Positions 1 through 8,788 are shown, counted from the first letter of the stretch. The stretch: 55,688 nucleotides of DNA from a bacterium (GCA_021777215.1 JAJYDS010000006.1:1-55688); one strand, 5' to 3'. Numbers and translations: made by a program. Notes: generated from the letters alone by a model not told the origin.

Positions 1-38
1 TATAAGACAAATTTCTTGTGCAGTTTATATTGCTGCAT

Positions 39-77
39 AAAAAGGCCTTCCAAATTAGAGCTTTGTGGAGGCCTTTT
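39..77 (+). terminator. Terminator of an upstream plus-strand gene
   Basis: The arms AAAAGGCCTTCC and GGAGGCCTTTT pair with one bulged T around a loop of about 15 bases, and a T-rich stretch (TTTTATTTT) follows. This is the usual form of an intrinsic terminator. It would end transcription of a gene lying before the window. Confidence 0.65.
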
Positions 78-336
78 ATTTTACCACTTTTTCCCATATC
101 TATCTGAACCTAGTCAGCCTCGGGAAATTGCACCCCTCCCAGGTTAAAAATATTGTGCAGCAGCAAGTGACCGCAATAAGAATCTACCTGCTTTTTTGCG
201 CAGCATTAGTGGCCTGTTAAGCAGTGAACACACCAGTCATAAATTTTCTAACAATAAAAAATTTCTCTGATCTTAGTAGTTTATAACAAAAGATTTTACC
301 AGTGGCAAACCCATAAAAAAATGAAAAGTCTATTAT
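78..336. other. Intergenic stretch with no recognisable gene
   Basis: I see no coding region, tRNA or repeat here. A short minus-strand open frame overlapping its end (296-577) runs against the start of the dehydratase gene and has no family signature. The stretch separates the terminator at 39-77 from the promoter at 337-364. Confidence 0.5.
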
Positions 337-364
337 TTGACAAGCATGAAAAGTGAGCTAGAAT
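337..364 (+). promoter_or_regulatory. Sigma70-type promoter for the first gene run
   Basis: A consensus -35 TTGACA (337-342) and a -10 TAGAAT (359-364) are separated by 16 bases. The -10 overlaps an upstream in-frame ATG at 363, so transcription would begin about 7 bases downstream of it. That ATG therefore cannot be used, which fixes the start of the first gene at 405. Confidence 0.7.
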
Positions 365-404
365 GAGGCGGAAAATTGAGACTTCCCTAAAAAAGGAAAA
401 CATA

Positions 405-1541
405 ATGAAGATCCCTATCAAGATCTCACTTCTCGCTCTCACTGCATTTTTTTTCGCTGCACAATCATCAGAACAAACCCTTTCCTCTCCCGCTAAACAA
501 GATACTAAAAAAGTAGTTTTCTTGACTGGTGCAGCAGGATTTATAGGTAGCAATTTCCTCAAATATATGTTCGACAAGTATCCTAGTTATCATTTTATTG
601 TGCTGGACGCCCTCACCTATGCCGGTAGCCTTGAAAATATTCCCAAATACATCAAAAGTTCTCCTCGTTTTGAGTTCTTTTACGGCTCAGTCACCAACTA
701 TCCGGTTGTAGATGCATTAATGAGTCGATCAGACTTGGTCGTTCATTTTGCAGCCGAGTCTCACGTAACTCGCAGCATTTACGACGACACCACTTTTTTT
801 GATACCGATGTCATGGGTACCCGTTGTATGATGACAGCACTGGTTAAACATGCAAAAAAGGTAGAACGGTTTATTCATATTTCAACATCAGAAGTTCTTG
901 GTACCGCTGAAACAGAACCTATGGATGAAAATCATCCCATCAAGCCGCGCTCTCCTTATGCTGCGGCAAAAGCAGGAGCAGATCGATTAGTGTATGCCTA
1001 CTGGTGTACCTATGATGTACCCGCCATTATTTTTAGACCATTCAATAATTATGGTCCCCAACAACACTTGGAAAAAGTTATCCCCCGATTCATCTCTAGT
1101 GCTATAAAGGGCAAACCTCTCACCGTACATGGCGATGGCCTACAAAAACGGGATTGGGTAAACACTCAAGATATGGCTCGTGCATTAGATCTGGCTCTGC
1201 ACATGAAAGACTTCTCTCAGATTAAAAATCAAATTATCCATATTGGTAGCGGCAAGGGCGTTTCGGTTATTGATATTGCCAAACTGATCCTTGATTATTT
1301 CAACCTCCCCCACGATCAGTATCTTAAATTTATTGGTGACCGCCCCGGGCAAGTCAGATGTCATGTCTCCTCAACAGAGAAATCCTATAAACTTCTCGGT
1401 TGGAAAACAGAAATTCCCTTCGAGGAAGGACTTAAAGACGTCATACGCTGGTATATTGACCATCAAGAACGATGGGAAAAACAAGAAACCATGCAAAGCC
1501 TGCCAATTTACACCAACGGTAATGTTATCGAAATGCATTAA
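405..1541 (+). CDS. NDP-hexose 4,6-dehydratase (RmlB-like), exported form
   Basis: This is an extended short-chain dehydrogenase of 378 residues, probably making the 4-keto-6-deoxy intermediate from UDP- or dTDP-glucose. It has a signal peptide (MKIPIKISLLALTAFFFAA), a Rossmann motif GAAGFIG (residues 42-48), the RmlB hallmark LTYAGSLENI, STSEVLG (160-166) and SPYAAAK with Tyr185 and Lys189. In classical RmlB the Asp-Glu catalytic pair sits at the STSE position; here the Asp is replaced by Ser, as in GDP-mannose dehydratases and UDP-glucuronate decarboxylases, so substrate and exact reaction are uncertain. The start at 405 has AAAAAGGA upstream and lies after the promoter. The epimerase/reductase at 2291 is the likely partner, giving a UDP-rhamnose route. 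Cofactor NAD and nucleotide sugars are normally cytosolic, so the signal peptide is unexpected. Confidence 0.8.
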   Translation: MKIPIKISLLALTAFFFAAQSSEQTLSSPAKQDTKKVVFLTGAAGFIGSNFLKYMFDKYPSYHFIVLDALTYAGSLENIPKYIKSSPRFEFFYGSVTNYPVVDALMSRSDLVVHFAAESHVTRSIYDDTTFFDTDVMGTRCMMTALVKHAKKVERFIHISTSEVLGTAETEPMDENHPIKPRSPYAAAKAGADRLVYAYWCTYDVPAIIFRPFNNYGPQQHLEKVIPRFISSAIKGKPLTVHGDGLQKRDWVNTQDMARALDLALHMKDFSQIKNQIIHIGSGKGVSVIDIAKLILDYFNLPHDQYLKFIGDRPGQVRCHVSSTEKSYKLLGWKTEIPFEEGLKDVIRWYIDHQERWEKQETMQSLPIYTNGNVIEMH

Positions 1542-1559
1542 AATAGAAAGACAACCGTA

Positions 1560-2285
1560 ATGATATTCCTATTATTTTTCTTGTTATGCATCACTCCTGT
1601 TTTTATCATCCCCATTGATTTGAACAATCTCGCCTTAAAATATGGTACCGATAAAGGCTCAACAATACACAATTACACTGAAACATACGAACCTTATTTT
1701 CAAAAAATACAGCATGCTCCCCTTAGATTTTTAGAAATAGGCATAGCTGACGGAGCATCAGCGCGTATGTGGGAAGAGTATTTCGATAATGCAACATTAT
1801 TTTTTTTAGATATCGAACCTAAAACGGTCCTTGATATTCAACAAAAGCTTTCGCAACGCTCTCATTGCTTTATTGGTGATCAGGAAAACCAAGAACAATT
1901 ATCACTCTTTATTGAACAATCTGGCGGCGCGTTTGACATCATAATTGATGATGGTGGCCACACCATGCAACAACAAATAACAAGTTTCAAAGCACTTTTT
2001 CCTTCAGTCAAGAAAAATGGTATTTACATTATAGAAGATCTTCATACTTCTTTTTGGCAAAAATATGGGGGTAGTGGAACACAAGAAAAACCTTACGCCG
2101 GCCCACAAACCACCTTGCATTTCTTAAAAGAATTGGCGATGGATGTTAATACAACTGGTGGATACACCGGCCTGGGTGATTTGAGTAAATGCCCTTCATC
2201 AATAAACGAAAAACTCTCTTATTTTCAACAGCACATTAAGAGCATACATTTTTATAATTCTCTCTGTTTCATTTTTAAACGGTAG
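1560..2285 (+). CDS. Sugar O-methyltransferase (MycE/ElmMIII-like), N-terminal hydrophobic segment
   Basis: This 241-residue class I SAM methyltransferase belongs to the metal-dependent sugar O-methyltransferases related to MycE and tetracenomycin rhamnose methyltransferases. Visible features are LALKYGTDKGS near the N-terminus, the SAM-binding motif FLEIGIADGASARMW, DIEPK at the next strand, and IIIDDGGHTMQQQ, in which Asp and His residues are typical metal ligands. The first 19 residues are a strong hydrophobic stretch that looks like a signal peptide or anchor. It lies 18 bases after the dehydratase and 5 bases before the UDP-rhamnose synthase gene. The obvious guess is that it methylates a deoxysugar such as rhamnose; the sequence does not show which one. 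Confidence 0.75.
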   Translation: MIFLLFFLLCITPVFIIPIDLNNLALKYGTDKGSTIHNYTETYEPYFQKIQHAPLRFLEIGIADGASARMWEEYFDNATLFFLDIEPKTVLDIQQKLSQRSHCFIGDQENQEQLSLFIEQSGGAFDIIIDDGGHTMQQQITSFKALFPSVKKNGIYIIEDLHTSFWQKYGGSGTQEKPYAGPQTTLHFLKELAMDVNTTGGYTGLGDLSKCPSSINEKLSYFQQHIKSIHFYNSLCFIFKR

Positions 2286-2290
2286 AAAAA

Positions 2291-3205
2291 ATGAAAAAAA
2301 TACTGCTAGTTTTCGTATTCCTAACACATATAGCACTAGAAGCTTCCCCTGTAAAAACTTTTCTGGTTTTTGGCGGAAAAACTGGTTGGATTGGTCAAAA
2401 ACTGGTAAAGCTTTTGAATAAAAAAGAATATGTCGCCATTCCAGCCGAGTCGCGCCTGGAGAATCGCGAACAAATAATCAGAGAAATCGAACAAATAAAA
2501 CCTGATTGCATCATTAATGCTGCAGGCGTTACCGGAACTCCCAATGTAGATTGGTGCGAAGATCATAAACAAGACACACTACGCAACAATATTATTGGCG
2601 CACTTACCCTCGCGGATATTTGCTTCCAACACAACATACACATGATTAACCTTGGCACTGGATGCATTTACGCATATAACAAAACGCACCCTATGTATAG
2701 CGGCATTGGCTACTCAGAAACCGATGCACCTAATTTCACCGGTTCATTTTATTCAAAAACAAAACTGATGCTCGATACATTACTGCAAAACTATCCAAAC
2801 GTTCTAAATCTACGCCTGCGCATGCCAATTTCAGATGATCTGCATCCAAGAAATTTTATTACCAAGATCACCCGCTATAAAAAAGTAATTAATATACCCA
2901 ATTCTATGAGCATATTGCCTGATTTACTTCCCCTAATCCCAATTATGGCCGAGCGAAAACTCACGGGGAATTACAATTTTGTTAACCCTGGTGCAATCAG
3001 CCATAATGAAATATTAGACCTTTACAAACACTATGTAGATCCCACTTTTACCTATCAAAATTTTACCGTCGAAGAACAAAACACGATCCTGAAGGCACAA
3101 CGCTCAAATAATCAACTAGATGTGAGCAAGCTATTAAAAGAATTTCCTGGTATTCCTTCTATTAAAACATCTATGACAAACCTCATGAAAAAAATAAAAA
3201 AATAA
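2291..3205 (+). CDS. UDP-4-keto-6-deoxy-glucose 3,5-epimerase/4-reductase (NRS/ER type), exported form
   Basis: This 304-residue Rossmann enzyme closely matches what I remember of plant NRS/ER (UER1), the C-terminal half of plant RHM proteins, and mimivirus L780. These enzymes turn UDP-4-keto-6-deoxyglucose into UDP-L-rhamnose with NADPH. Diagnostic stretches are GGKTGWIG (28-35), NAAGVTGTPNVDWCEDHK (76-93), NFTGSFYSKTK with Tyr154 and Lys158, RMPIS, RNFITKITRYKKV, NIPNSMSILPDLLP and NPGAISHNEIL. Bacterial RmlD proteins do not share these. A signal peptide (MKKILLVFVFLTHIALEAS) precedes the fold directly. The reading frame overlaps the next gene by one base (TAATG). The eukaryote or virus-like sequence points to horizontal transfer, with a bacterial signal peptide added. 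Confidence 0.87.
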   Translation: MKKILLVFVFLTHIALEASPVKTFLVFGGKTGWIGQKLVKLLNKKEYVAIPAESRLENREQIIREIEQIKPDCIINAAGVTGTPNVDWCEDHKQDTLRNNIIGALTLADICFQHNIHMINLGTGCIYAYNKTHPMYSGIGYSETDAPNFTGSFYSKTKLMLDTLLQNYPNVLNLRLRMPISDDLHPRNFITKITRYKKVINIPNSMSILPDLLPLIPIMAERKLTGNYNFVNPGAISHNEILDLYKHYVDPTFTYQNFTVEEQNTILKAQRSNNQLDVSKLLKEFPGIPSIKTSMTNLMKKIKK

Positions 3206-4092
3206 TGAATAAATATCTGCTCTTTCCTCTACGAAAAATCTTTTTCATTAACATTATTTTTGCGTCAAATACTACTTTTTCCACCGCCGCCTATCCTTCA
3301 TTAAATTTTCAGGGAGCAGAAAAAACACTTAGTACGATCCAAGAAATAATAGAAAAAAAGGAAAAGGGTGCCTATTTTCGCTTTGGCGATGGTGATATAA
3401 ATCTGGCATTGGGACAAGGAGAATTGCTACAACCAGCAAACCAGTCCCTAATGCTTGAAATGAGAGAGGCTTTTGCATTAACTAACAAGAATGTTCTGCG
3501 ATGCCTACCATTATATTGTAAAGAACTTGGTGGTTGGGAAGTAGGAATGTTTCCAGGTAACCATGAAAGCCCCTACTCTTGGTGCCTCGATATTCTACAC
3601 AAGGCCCAACCGATCTGGAATAGCCCAATAACCGACGTTTATTCCCATGCAGCTCTTCATTTTTCTGCTACAACCGCGCCTCAAGTTTGCATAGACTTCT
3701 TAAAATTTTTGAAAAAAAATAACTGCCGTCTTTTGGTAGGCAATCAGAACATTCCAAACCATATGCGCACCCTTCTTTTTGGCGAACAGTGCATATTCAT
3801 CCCCACACCAACACAACAATCATATAGATGCATAGATAGAATTGAAAAAGAATGTCTCTCTCAAATTGCACAAATGCCTACTGAAGAATATAAAATCATA
3901 GTTACTGCAATGGGTTGTTCCGGCAGAGCTCTCCAAAAACGCCTCTGGAACAAATTGGATAATGTTTTTTTATTCGATTTTGGTAGCCTCATGGATGCTT
4001 TATGTGGGTGGAATACTCGCGCCTGGATCGAATTAACAAAGTTTGATGAAAAAGTTTTCTTACAAAAGCTTGAAAAAAATCTCGACAATTAA
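3205..4092 (+). CDS. GT-D fold glycosyltransferase (DUF1792-like), exported
   Basis: This 295-residue protein resembles GT-D glycosyltransferases (DUF1792, the fold first seen in streptococcal adhesin glycosylation). It shows AYFRFGDGDINLALG, which matches the family's FxRxGDGE nucleotide-sugar/metal motif, a central LLVGNQNIPNH segment and the C-terminal IIVTAMGCSGRALQ and VFLFDFGSLMDALCG motifs. The N-terminus (about 30 residues) is a basic plus hydrophobic leader ending near FSTAA. It is coupled to the preceding gene by a one-base overlap. Donor and acceptor cannot be told from sequence. Confidence 0.7.
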   Translation: MNKYLLFPLRKIFFINIIFASNTTFSTAAYPSLNFQGAEKTLSTIQEIIEKKEKGAYFRFGDGDINLALGQGELLQPANQSLMLEMREAFALTNKNVLRCLPLYCKELGGWEVGMFPGNHESPYSWCLDILHKAQPIWNSPITDVYSHAALHFSATTAPQVCIDFLKFLKKNNCRLLVGNQNIPNHMRTLLFGEQCIFIPTPTQQSYRCIDRIEKECLSQIAQMPTEEYKIIVTAMGCSGRALQKRLWNKLDNVFLFDFGSLMDALCGWNTRAWIELTKFDEKVFLQKLEKNLDN

Positions 4093-4115
4093 TGTAATGT
4101 TTTGAAAGTTTTATT

Positions 4116-4790
4116 GTGAAACCCGTTTCAAAAATATCACTTCGTACTTTCATATCTTGCATATTGCTCTCTTTTCCTCTCCCAAGTCACAGTAAAATTC
4201 GCATTCTATGCACGGCAGCCCTCATTCCAAATCAATATGAACTGCGCAAAACAGAATATATTGATAGTCTGAAAAAAATAACCCAATTTGGTTACCCATC
4301 CTATGTCGTTGAATCATGTGTACAAGGTCCAACTTTTCTGGATTATTACGCGACTCATGTATTTTACGCTCAAACAAACAATCCAACACTCCGCAATAAG
4401 GGGATTAACGAAGCACTCTCAATGCTGGCCTGTTTCAGTTTTTTTCAGTTCGATGATGACGATATGATCGTTAAGCTCACTGGAAGATATTGCTTTCACT
4501 CAGACAAGTTCTTGAAGTGTGTTGAACGGAATCAAAATATAGATATTTTTATAAAAAAATTTGATGACGGTCAAATTTTTACCGGCTGCTTTGCCATGCG
4601 CTATAAATACCTAAAACACATGCTCGAACAAATCGATTATTCTAGAATGGAAAAAAACATGATTAATCTCGAACAAGAAGCGGCTCATTACATCGCACAC
4701 TTAAAAAACGTCTCTTTATTGGAAATTAATCATTTCGACCTTAAAGTTAATTTTTTTGGAACAGGAATCTGTCAGTTAATGGAATTTTAA
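4116..4790 (+). CDS. Putative GT-A type glycosyltransferase, exported
   Basis: This 224-residue protein begins at a GTG (4116) and has a leader of about 26 residues ending near PSHS. The core has the acidic cluster FQFDDDDMIVKLTGRYCF. A DxD-like run followed by K-x-(S/T)-GRY is common in polysaccharide glycosyltransferases of the GT-A fold. I do not recognise a numbered family. It lies 23 bases after the GT-D gene and faces the next gene tail to tail, with no clear terminator between them. Confidence 0.5.
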   Translation: MKPVSKISLRTFISCILLSFPLPSHSKIRILCTAALIPNQYELRKTEYIDSLKKITQFGYPSYVVESCVQGPTFLDYYATHVFYAQTNNPTLRNKGINEALSMLACFSFFQFDDDDMIVKLTGRYCFHSDKFLKCVERNQNIDIFIKKFDDGQIFTGCFAMRYKYLKHMLEQIDYSRMEKNMINLEQEAAHYIAHLKNVSLLEINHFDLKVNFFGTGICQLMEF

Positions 4791-4815
4791 CATAACTTTT
4801 TTGGGAAAATAAAAA

Positions 4816-5808
4816 TTAACAAAAACAAGCTTCCACTATGTCCAACATTTTTTTTGCGCACACCTCATCAGTCATGTTGTTTAATACCCATTCCCTGGGA
4901 GAAAATACATCTAAATAATAAGGCATTGCTTTTATAAGTCCTTCCAATTCATCAAGCTCCCGCCAATCAATTCCCGTTTTATCAGTGAGATAGGGGCAAA
5001 ATGATGCCATTGAAAATTGCCTACCTCTATAGAATAACTTACGAGTGTTATATACCAATGTTGGCACATCCATAGCCCAAGCTTCTGCTAACGCAATTCC
5101 TTGTGATTCCGTACCACCCAAAAACACCGCAATTTTACTTTTCAATAAAGCATCTTTATATTGAACAACCGTGTATGAACCGTAGTGTATACATAATGGC
5201 TGCCAACCATACTTGCGTAGAAGATTTTCTACAGCAATAGCCATCTCCCGCGGAGCTCCTTTTATATAAACTAAAACATTTTTTTTCTCTCCAGCCACCT
5301 GATTTTCATTTGGCTTCCAATATTCTGAGTCTACCCCAGCAGGCCATATAGCAATACGAAAATTTGACCCTACCTCCAAAAACCATAATTTAGCCCACAG
5401 TGAAGGCTGAATATATCTATCTATTTCGGGCGATGCGGCTATATAATTTGCCTCCTCAGGGTAACTAACTATATTAGGTCCAGCGATCAATTTTTTTACC
5501 TTACCCATCCTCTTTAATTGAATTGCCCGCCTAAGATAGTCAAAATTAGATAAAACAATAACAACCTCACCATACTCATTACTGGTTGCCGGATTACAAT
5601 TGAACAAAACCCCCATTTTTCGCAAACCTGTTAAAAGACTACGGACAACAGAAGCTGGCCCTCTATATGATAAGACATTTGCATCACTCGCTAAGATCGT
5701 TACTTTTTTAAATGAGTAACCAAAAAGTTGCCGTTGGCCAGATATAAGAACAAAACAAGTAAAAATATTCACCAGAAATCGATACGCAACTCTATTAATT
5801 TTAATCAC
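4816..5808 (-). CDS. GT-B (GT4-like) glycosyltransferase, membrane-anchored or exported
   Basis: This protein of about 330 residues has a C-terminal half typical of GT-B enzymes: NVLVYIKGAP, a KIAVFLGGTESQGIALAEAWAMD stretch in which Glu residues would hold the donor ribose and phosphate, then PTLVYN. The N-terminal half holds LLTGLRKMGV and VVIVLSNFDYLRR. A leader with a hydrophobic core (FLVNIFTCFVLISG) precedes it. Two GTG codons are possible starts; the one at 5808 is preferred because AAAGGA is 6 bases away, whereas it abuts the GTG at 5814. It is transcribed alone, divergent from the next gene. Confidence 0.65.
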   Translation of the reverse strand: MIKINRVAYRFLVNIFTCFVLISGQRQLFGYSFKKVTILASDANVLSYRGPASVVRSLLTGLRKMGVLFNCNPATSNEYGEVVIVLSNFDYLRRAIQLKRMGKVKKLIAGPNIVSYPEEANYIAASPEIDRYIQPSLWAKLWFLEVGSNFRIAIWPAGVDSEYWKPNENQVAGEKKNVLVYIKGAPREMAIAVENLLRKYGWQPLCIHYGSYTVVQYKDALLKSKIAVFLGGTESQGIALAEAWAMDVPTLVYNTRKLFYRGRQFSMASFCPYLTDKTGIDWRELDELEGLIKAMPYYLDVFSPREWVLNNMTDEVCAKKMLDIVEACFC

Positions 5809-5842
5809 TAACACTCCTTTTCTTAATGTTTTAAAAACTTAT

Positions 5843-5871
5843 TTGACTTTTTTAGGTAGAGACAATAGTCT
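5843..5871 (+). promoter_or_regulatory. Probable promoter for the 5906 gene
   Basis: A -35 TTGACT (5843-5848), a 17-base spacer and a -10 TAGTCT (5866-5871). The -10 is weak. An in-frame TTG lies inside the -35, so the protein must start downstream at the ATG at 5906, which has AAAGGAG 6 bases before it. Confidence 0.45.
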
Positions 5872-5905
5872 CCATCTAAAATCTCATAATAATAAAGGAG
5901 AAGCA

Positions 5906-6895
5906 ATGAAGATATACAGAATAAAATATACATTATCAATTACTATAAGCATGCTCTTTTTTACTTACGCGCAGATTCAAAGCAATCCATCATTCGAACA
6001 ACAATGGATTACCATGCAACATGAATACCAAAAGTTAGAAGCAGCTCTCAATGAAACTGAAAATCCTCAGCTCAAAAAGTATTGTCACTCATGCTGGGAA
6101 AACAATCGAAAAATCATACGACAAGTTCTTTTGGGTGCTCCCAATGAAAGATTTTTGCATACACCAGTCATTAGTGGTTCTATGGTAAGACACGGCAATT
6201 CTCTTTTTCAAAAATATGAAAAAACGTATCTTTTAGAATGTGTCAGCCCCCAAACAAAAAAGACAATAGCTACCTACCAAGACACCTCTTTTGGACTTTT
6301 ACCCAAAGAATGTGCTGAGTTAAATTGTTCGACTAGTACATTAGGCGCGCTTTTTTATGCAGCAAAAATATTGGAAACTCCCAATCGTCCTGATATAAAA
6401 ACACTAGTTGATTTTGGCGGTGGTTATGGAAATTTGGCACGTGTTTTTAAAAAAATAATACCTAACTCCACCGTTTTCATTATCGATTTACCAGAATTAC
6501 TTGCTCTGCAATTTCTTTTTTTACAGACAACATTACCCGATACAAAGATTCTTATACACGATCAAGAAAGGTCAGATTACGAAACAGGGGCCATTCACTT
6601 AATACCTATCTATCTGTTTGAAAAACTTAATGTATCTATTGATTTGTTTATCTCGACGTTCGCTCTTTCCGAAACACCTCTTTTTGTCCAGGATCTTGTT
6701 GCTAGAAAAAACTTTTGCAATGCGCCAATGTGCTATATAACTGGGCAGCTCCAAGGTTGGAACGGTTATTTTGAACAACACAATACGCTGTTAGAAAACA
6801 TCAGAAAGTCTTACAATGCCACCACCTGTCAACCATTTCACCATATGTTAGAAAACTCTCTTTCGTCGTATGAAATAATTGGCATACAAAAATAG
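5906..6895 (+). CDS. Putative sugar O-methyltransferase, exported
   Basis: This 329-residue protein resembles the putative sugar O-methyltransferase family of polysaccharide clusters. The SAM-binding loop is LVDFGGGYGNLARVFKK, followed by VFIIDLPELLALQ and, later, LFISTFALSETP. A signal peptide (leader to about TYAQIQS) precedes a helical N-terminal region of about 100 residues containing the conserved HTPVISGSMVR. The stop codon is followed after 10 bases by the next gene, so the two are probably cotranscribed. The acceptor sugar is unknown. Confidence 0.7.
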   Translation: MKIYRIKYTLSITISMLFFTYAQIQSNPSFEQQWITMQHEYQKLEAALNETENPQLKKYCHSCWENNRKIIRQVLLGAPNERFLHTPVISGSMVRHGNSLFQKYEKTYLLECVSPQTKKTIATYQDTSFGLLPKECAELNCSTSTLGALFYAAKILETPNRPDIKTLVDFGGGYGNLARVFKKIIPNSTVFIIDLPELLALQFLFLQTTLPDTKILIHDQERSDYETGAIHLIPIYLFEKLNVSIDLFISTFALSETPLFVQDLVARKNFCNAPMCYITGQLQGWNGYFEQHNTLLENIRKSYNATTCQPFHHMLENSLSSYEIIGIQK

Positions 6896-6905
6896 GATCC
6901 GACCA

Positions 6906-7895
6906 ATGAAGCAAAAAAAAGCAACCTTTATTATATGGTCATCACTGTATTGTTTTTGTGTAACTAATATTGTTATCGCACATAATCAAACAAAGCACAT
7001 TCTCACATTAAAAAATGTTAAAAACCAAGATTTCTCGCTAAAAGCTGATTTTATAAAAGAAATGGCCAGTTTGTTTGCTTGCACAGTTTTTATAGAATCA
7101 GGAACCTATAGCGGTGAAACTGTCAATAAAGCGCTACCATTTTTTAACAAAATTCACTCAATAGAACTCGCAAAAAATATTTACTTACAAGCATCAAAAC
7201 GATTTGAAAACTATAGTCATGTCAGAATTCATTTTGGCAACTCACCGGAAGTTTTATCAAGGATATTACCTGCTATAAAAGAAAAAATCCTCTTTTGGCT
7301 TGATGGGCATTATAGCGGTGGTCAAACCGCAAAAGGAAATGAAAATACCCCCATTATTCAAGAGCTAGCGGCAATAAAAAATTCTGGCATTAGAAACGCC
7401 GTGATTTTAGTCGATGATATTCGTTGTTTTCAGCATTTCGAAAAAGTACAAGACTCGGCCCTTTTAGGCTACCCCTCTGTGAATGAATTACGAAAAGCGA
7501 TTCTTGACATAAATCCAAACTACCAGTTTATAATCTATGGGGATATAGCAATCGCCTATGATTCTCTTGAGCCTGTTATTGCCTCACCCGTTATACAAGC
7601 TTGCACTGCAAGCCGTCTTATTGAAAGTGACGAAGACATCGCTGATCTCAACCAAATTCTAGAGACTGAAAAAACAATAGCTCTCGCTCAAGGACAAGAA
7701 AAAGAAACAATTAAAAATTTCACTACCATCTTTTCGGATCAATTTGGACAGGGAAAATATTTTAGATTATGGAATGGGCTCATATTGTCTCAAGAAAAAA
7801 ATTACACCCAAGCACGCAAAAATTTTCTACACGCCTTGGAGCTAGGCTGCCCCCAAAAACAAATATCTATGAATCTAAACAAACTGCCAAAATAG
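6906..7895 (+). CDS. Exported methyltransferase-fold protein with TPR-like tail
   Basis: This 329-residue protein has a Rossmann methyltransferase core: CTVFIESGTYSGETVNKAL (SAM-loop-like), KIHSIELAKN as the second strand, and ILFWLDGHYSGG and NAVILVDDIRCF further on. This pattern is seen in class I SAM enzymes encoded beside glycosyltransferases. The last 50 residues (RLWNGLILSQEKNYTQARKN) look like one tetratricopeptide-type helical pair. A signal peptide ends near NIVIA-H. The start at 6906 has AGGA just upstream and follows the previous stop closely. Methyl transfer is inferred from the fold only. Confidence 0.6.
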   Translation: MKQKKATFIIWSSLYCFCVTNIVIAHNQTKHILTLKNVKNQDFSLKADFIKEMASLFACTVFIESGTYSGETVNKALPFFNKIHSIELAKNIYLQASKRFENYSHVRIHFGNSPEVLSRILPAIKEKILFWLDGHYSGGQTAKGNENTPIIQELAAIKNSGIRNAVILVDDIRCFQHFEKVQDSALLGYPSVNELRKAILDINPNYQFIIYGDIAIAYDSLEPVIASPVIQACTASRLIESDEDIADLNQILETEKTIALAQGQEKETIKNFTTIFSDQFGQGKYFRLWNGLILSQEKNYTQARKNFLHALELGCPQKQISMNLNKLPK

Positions 7896-7926
7896 TAGAA
7901 GATATAAACAATACTAGGAGTTGTTG

Positions 7927-8775
7927 ATGAAGCACACTCTACTCACCCGATTACTTTCGATTACCGTTCTCTTTGTCGTCAATCACACATCAATGTATGC
8001 CAATGCCCTCCCAATAAATCTTCAAGAAAAACCCATTGTGATCGTCACCGCAAGCTACAAAAATGCACGCTGGTACCAACGCAATCTTGATTCCATTTTC
8101 ATGCAAAAATACACCAATTATACCCTACTCTACACCGATGATGCCTCTCCTGATGGCACCGGTGAATTGGTGGCTCAATACGTGAAAACAAAAAACATGG
8201 AACATAAAATTTTACTTACGCGAAATGCCGAGCGGCAAGGAGCGCTGGCTAACCAGTACCGCATGATTCACGCATGCCCAGATAATGCTATTATCGTAAT
8301 TGTCGATGGTGATGATTGGTTACCCCATGACCAAGTATTGGCATATATAAATGCTGTCTATCAACAACACGATGTATGGCTTACCTATGGACAATATCAA
8401 GAATGGCCATCAGGCTCTCGTGGCTTTAATAGACCAATCCCCAAATTGGTGGTAGAAAAAAATACCTTCAGAAACCAATACTATGCTTTTTCCCACTTAA
8501 GAACATATTATGCCTGGCTGTTTAAAAAAATAAAAATAGAAGACCTAATGCTCGATGGTAAATTTTTATCAATGTCAGGAGACATTGCCGTCATGTTGCC
8601 CATGACTGAGATGGCTCGTAATCATTTTGCCTTTATATCTGATATTTTATATATCTATAATGGCGCCAATGACATTAATGATCACAAAGTTTCTAGACAA
8701 ACACAACAAGATATCGACCTGTGGGTGCGCAGCCGACCTCCCTATGCAAAAACAGAGCGTCCCACAGATCTATGA
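7927..8775 (+). CDS. GT2 family glycosyltransferase, exported (paralogue 1)
   Basis: This 282-residue GT-A enzyme of family 2 shows IVIVTASYKNARWYQRNLDS, LLYTDDASPDGTGELV, the donor/metal motif VIVDGDDWLPHDQVL (GDD), and WLTYGQYQEWP. It is one of four related GT2 proteins here (others at 13574, 30292 and 34019), all sharing LRT(Y/F)YAxLFK and YxYN near the C-terminus. A signal peptide ends near MYANA. AGGAG precedes the ATG by 5 bases, so the TTG codons upstream are not needed. The GT6 gene follows after 13 bases. The donor is unknown. Confidence 0.85.
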   Translation: MKHTLLTRLLSITVLFVVNHTSMYANALPINLQEKPIVIVTASYKNARWYQRNLDSIFMQKYTNYTLLYTDDASPDGTGELVAQYVKTKNMEHKILLTRNAERQGALANQYRMIHACPDNAIIVIVDGDDWLPHDQVLAYINAVYQQHDVWLTYGQYQEWPSGSRGFNRPIPKLVVEKNTFRNQYYAFSHLRTYYAWLFKKIKIEDLMLDGKFLSMSGDIAVMLPMTEMARNHFAFISDILYIYNGANDINDHKVSRQTQQDIDLWVRSRPPYAKTERPTDL

Positions 8776-8788
8776 TCAAAGGGTTACT

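Noticed and set aside
363-404. A 14-residue N-terminal extension of the dehydratase
   Set aside because: The ATG at 363 lies in the -10 element of the promoter, so it would not be in the transcript; the ATG at 405 has the SD site.
296-577. A 93-codon minus-strand open frame at the left edge
   Set aside because: It overlaps the promoter and leader of the 405 gene on the other strand, lacks a ribosome-binding site and has no family pattern.
1291-1560. An 89-codon plus-strand open frame overlapping the end of the dehydratase
   Set aside because: It is a shadow of the real gene in another frame, with no recognisable motif.
8627-8788. A longer N-terminus for the GT6 protein
   Set aside because: The extension lies inside the GT2 gene and reads as out-of-frame sequence; the signal peptide begins at 8789.
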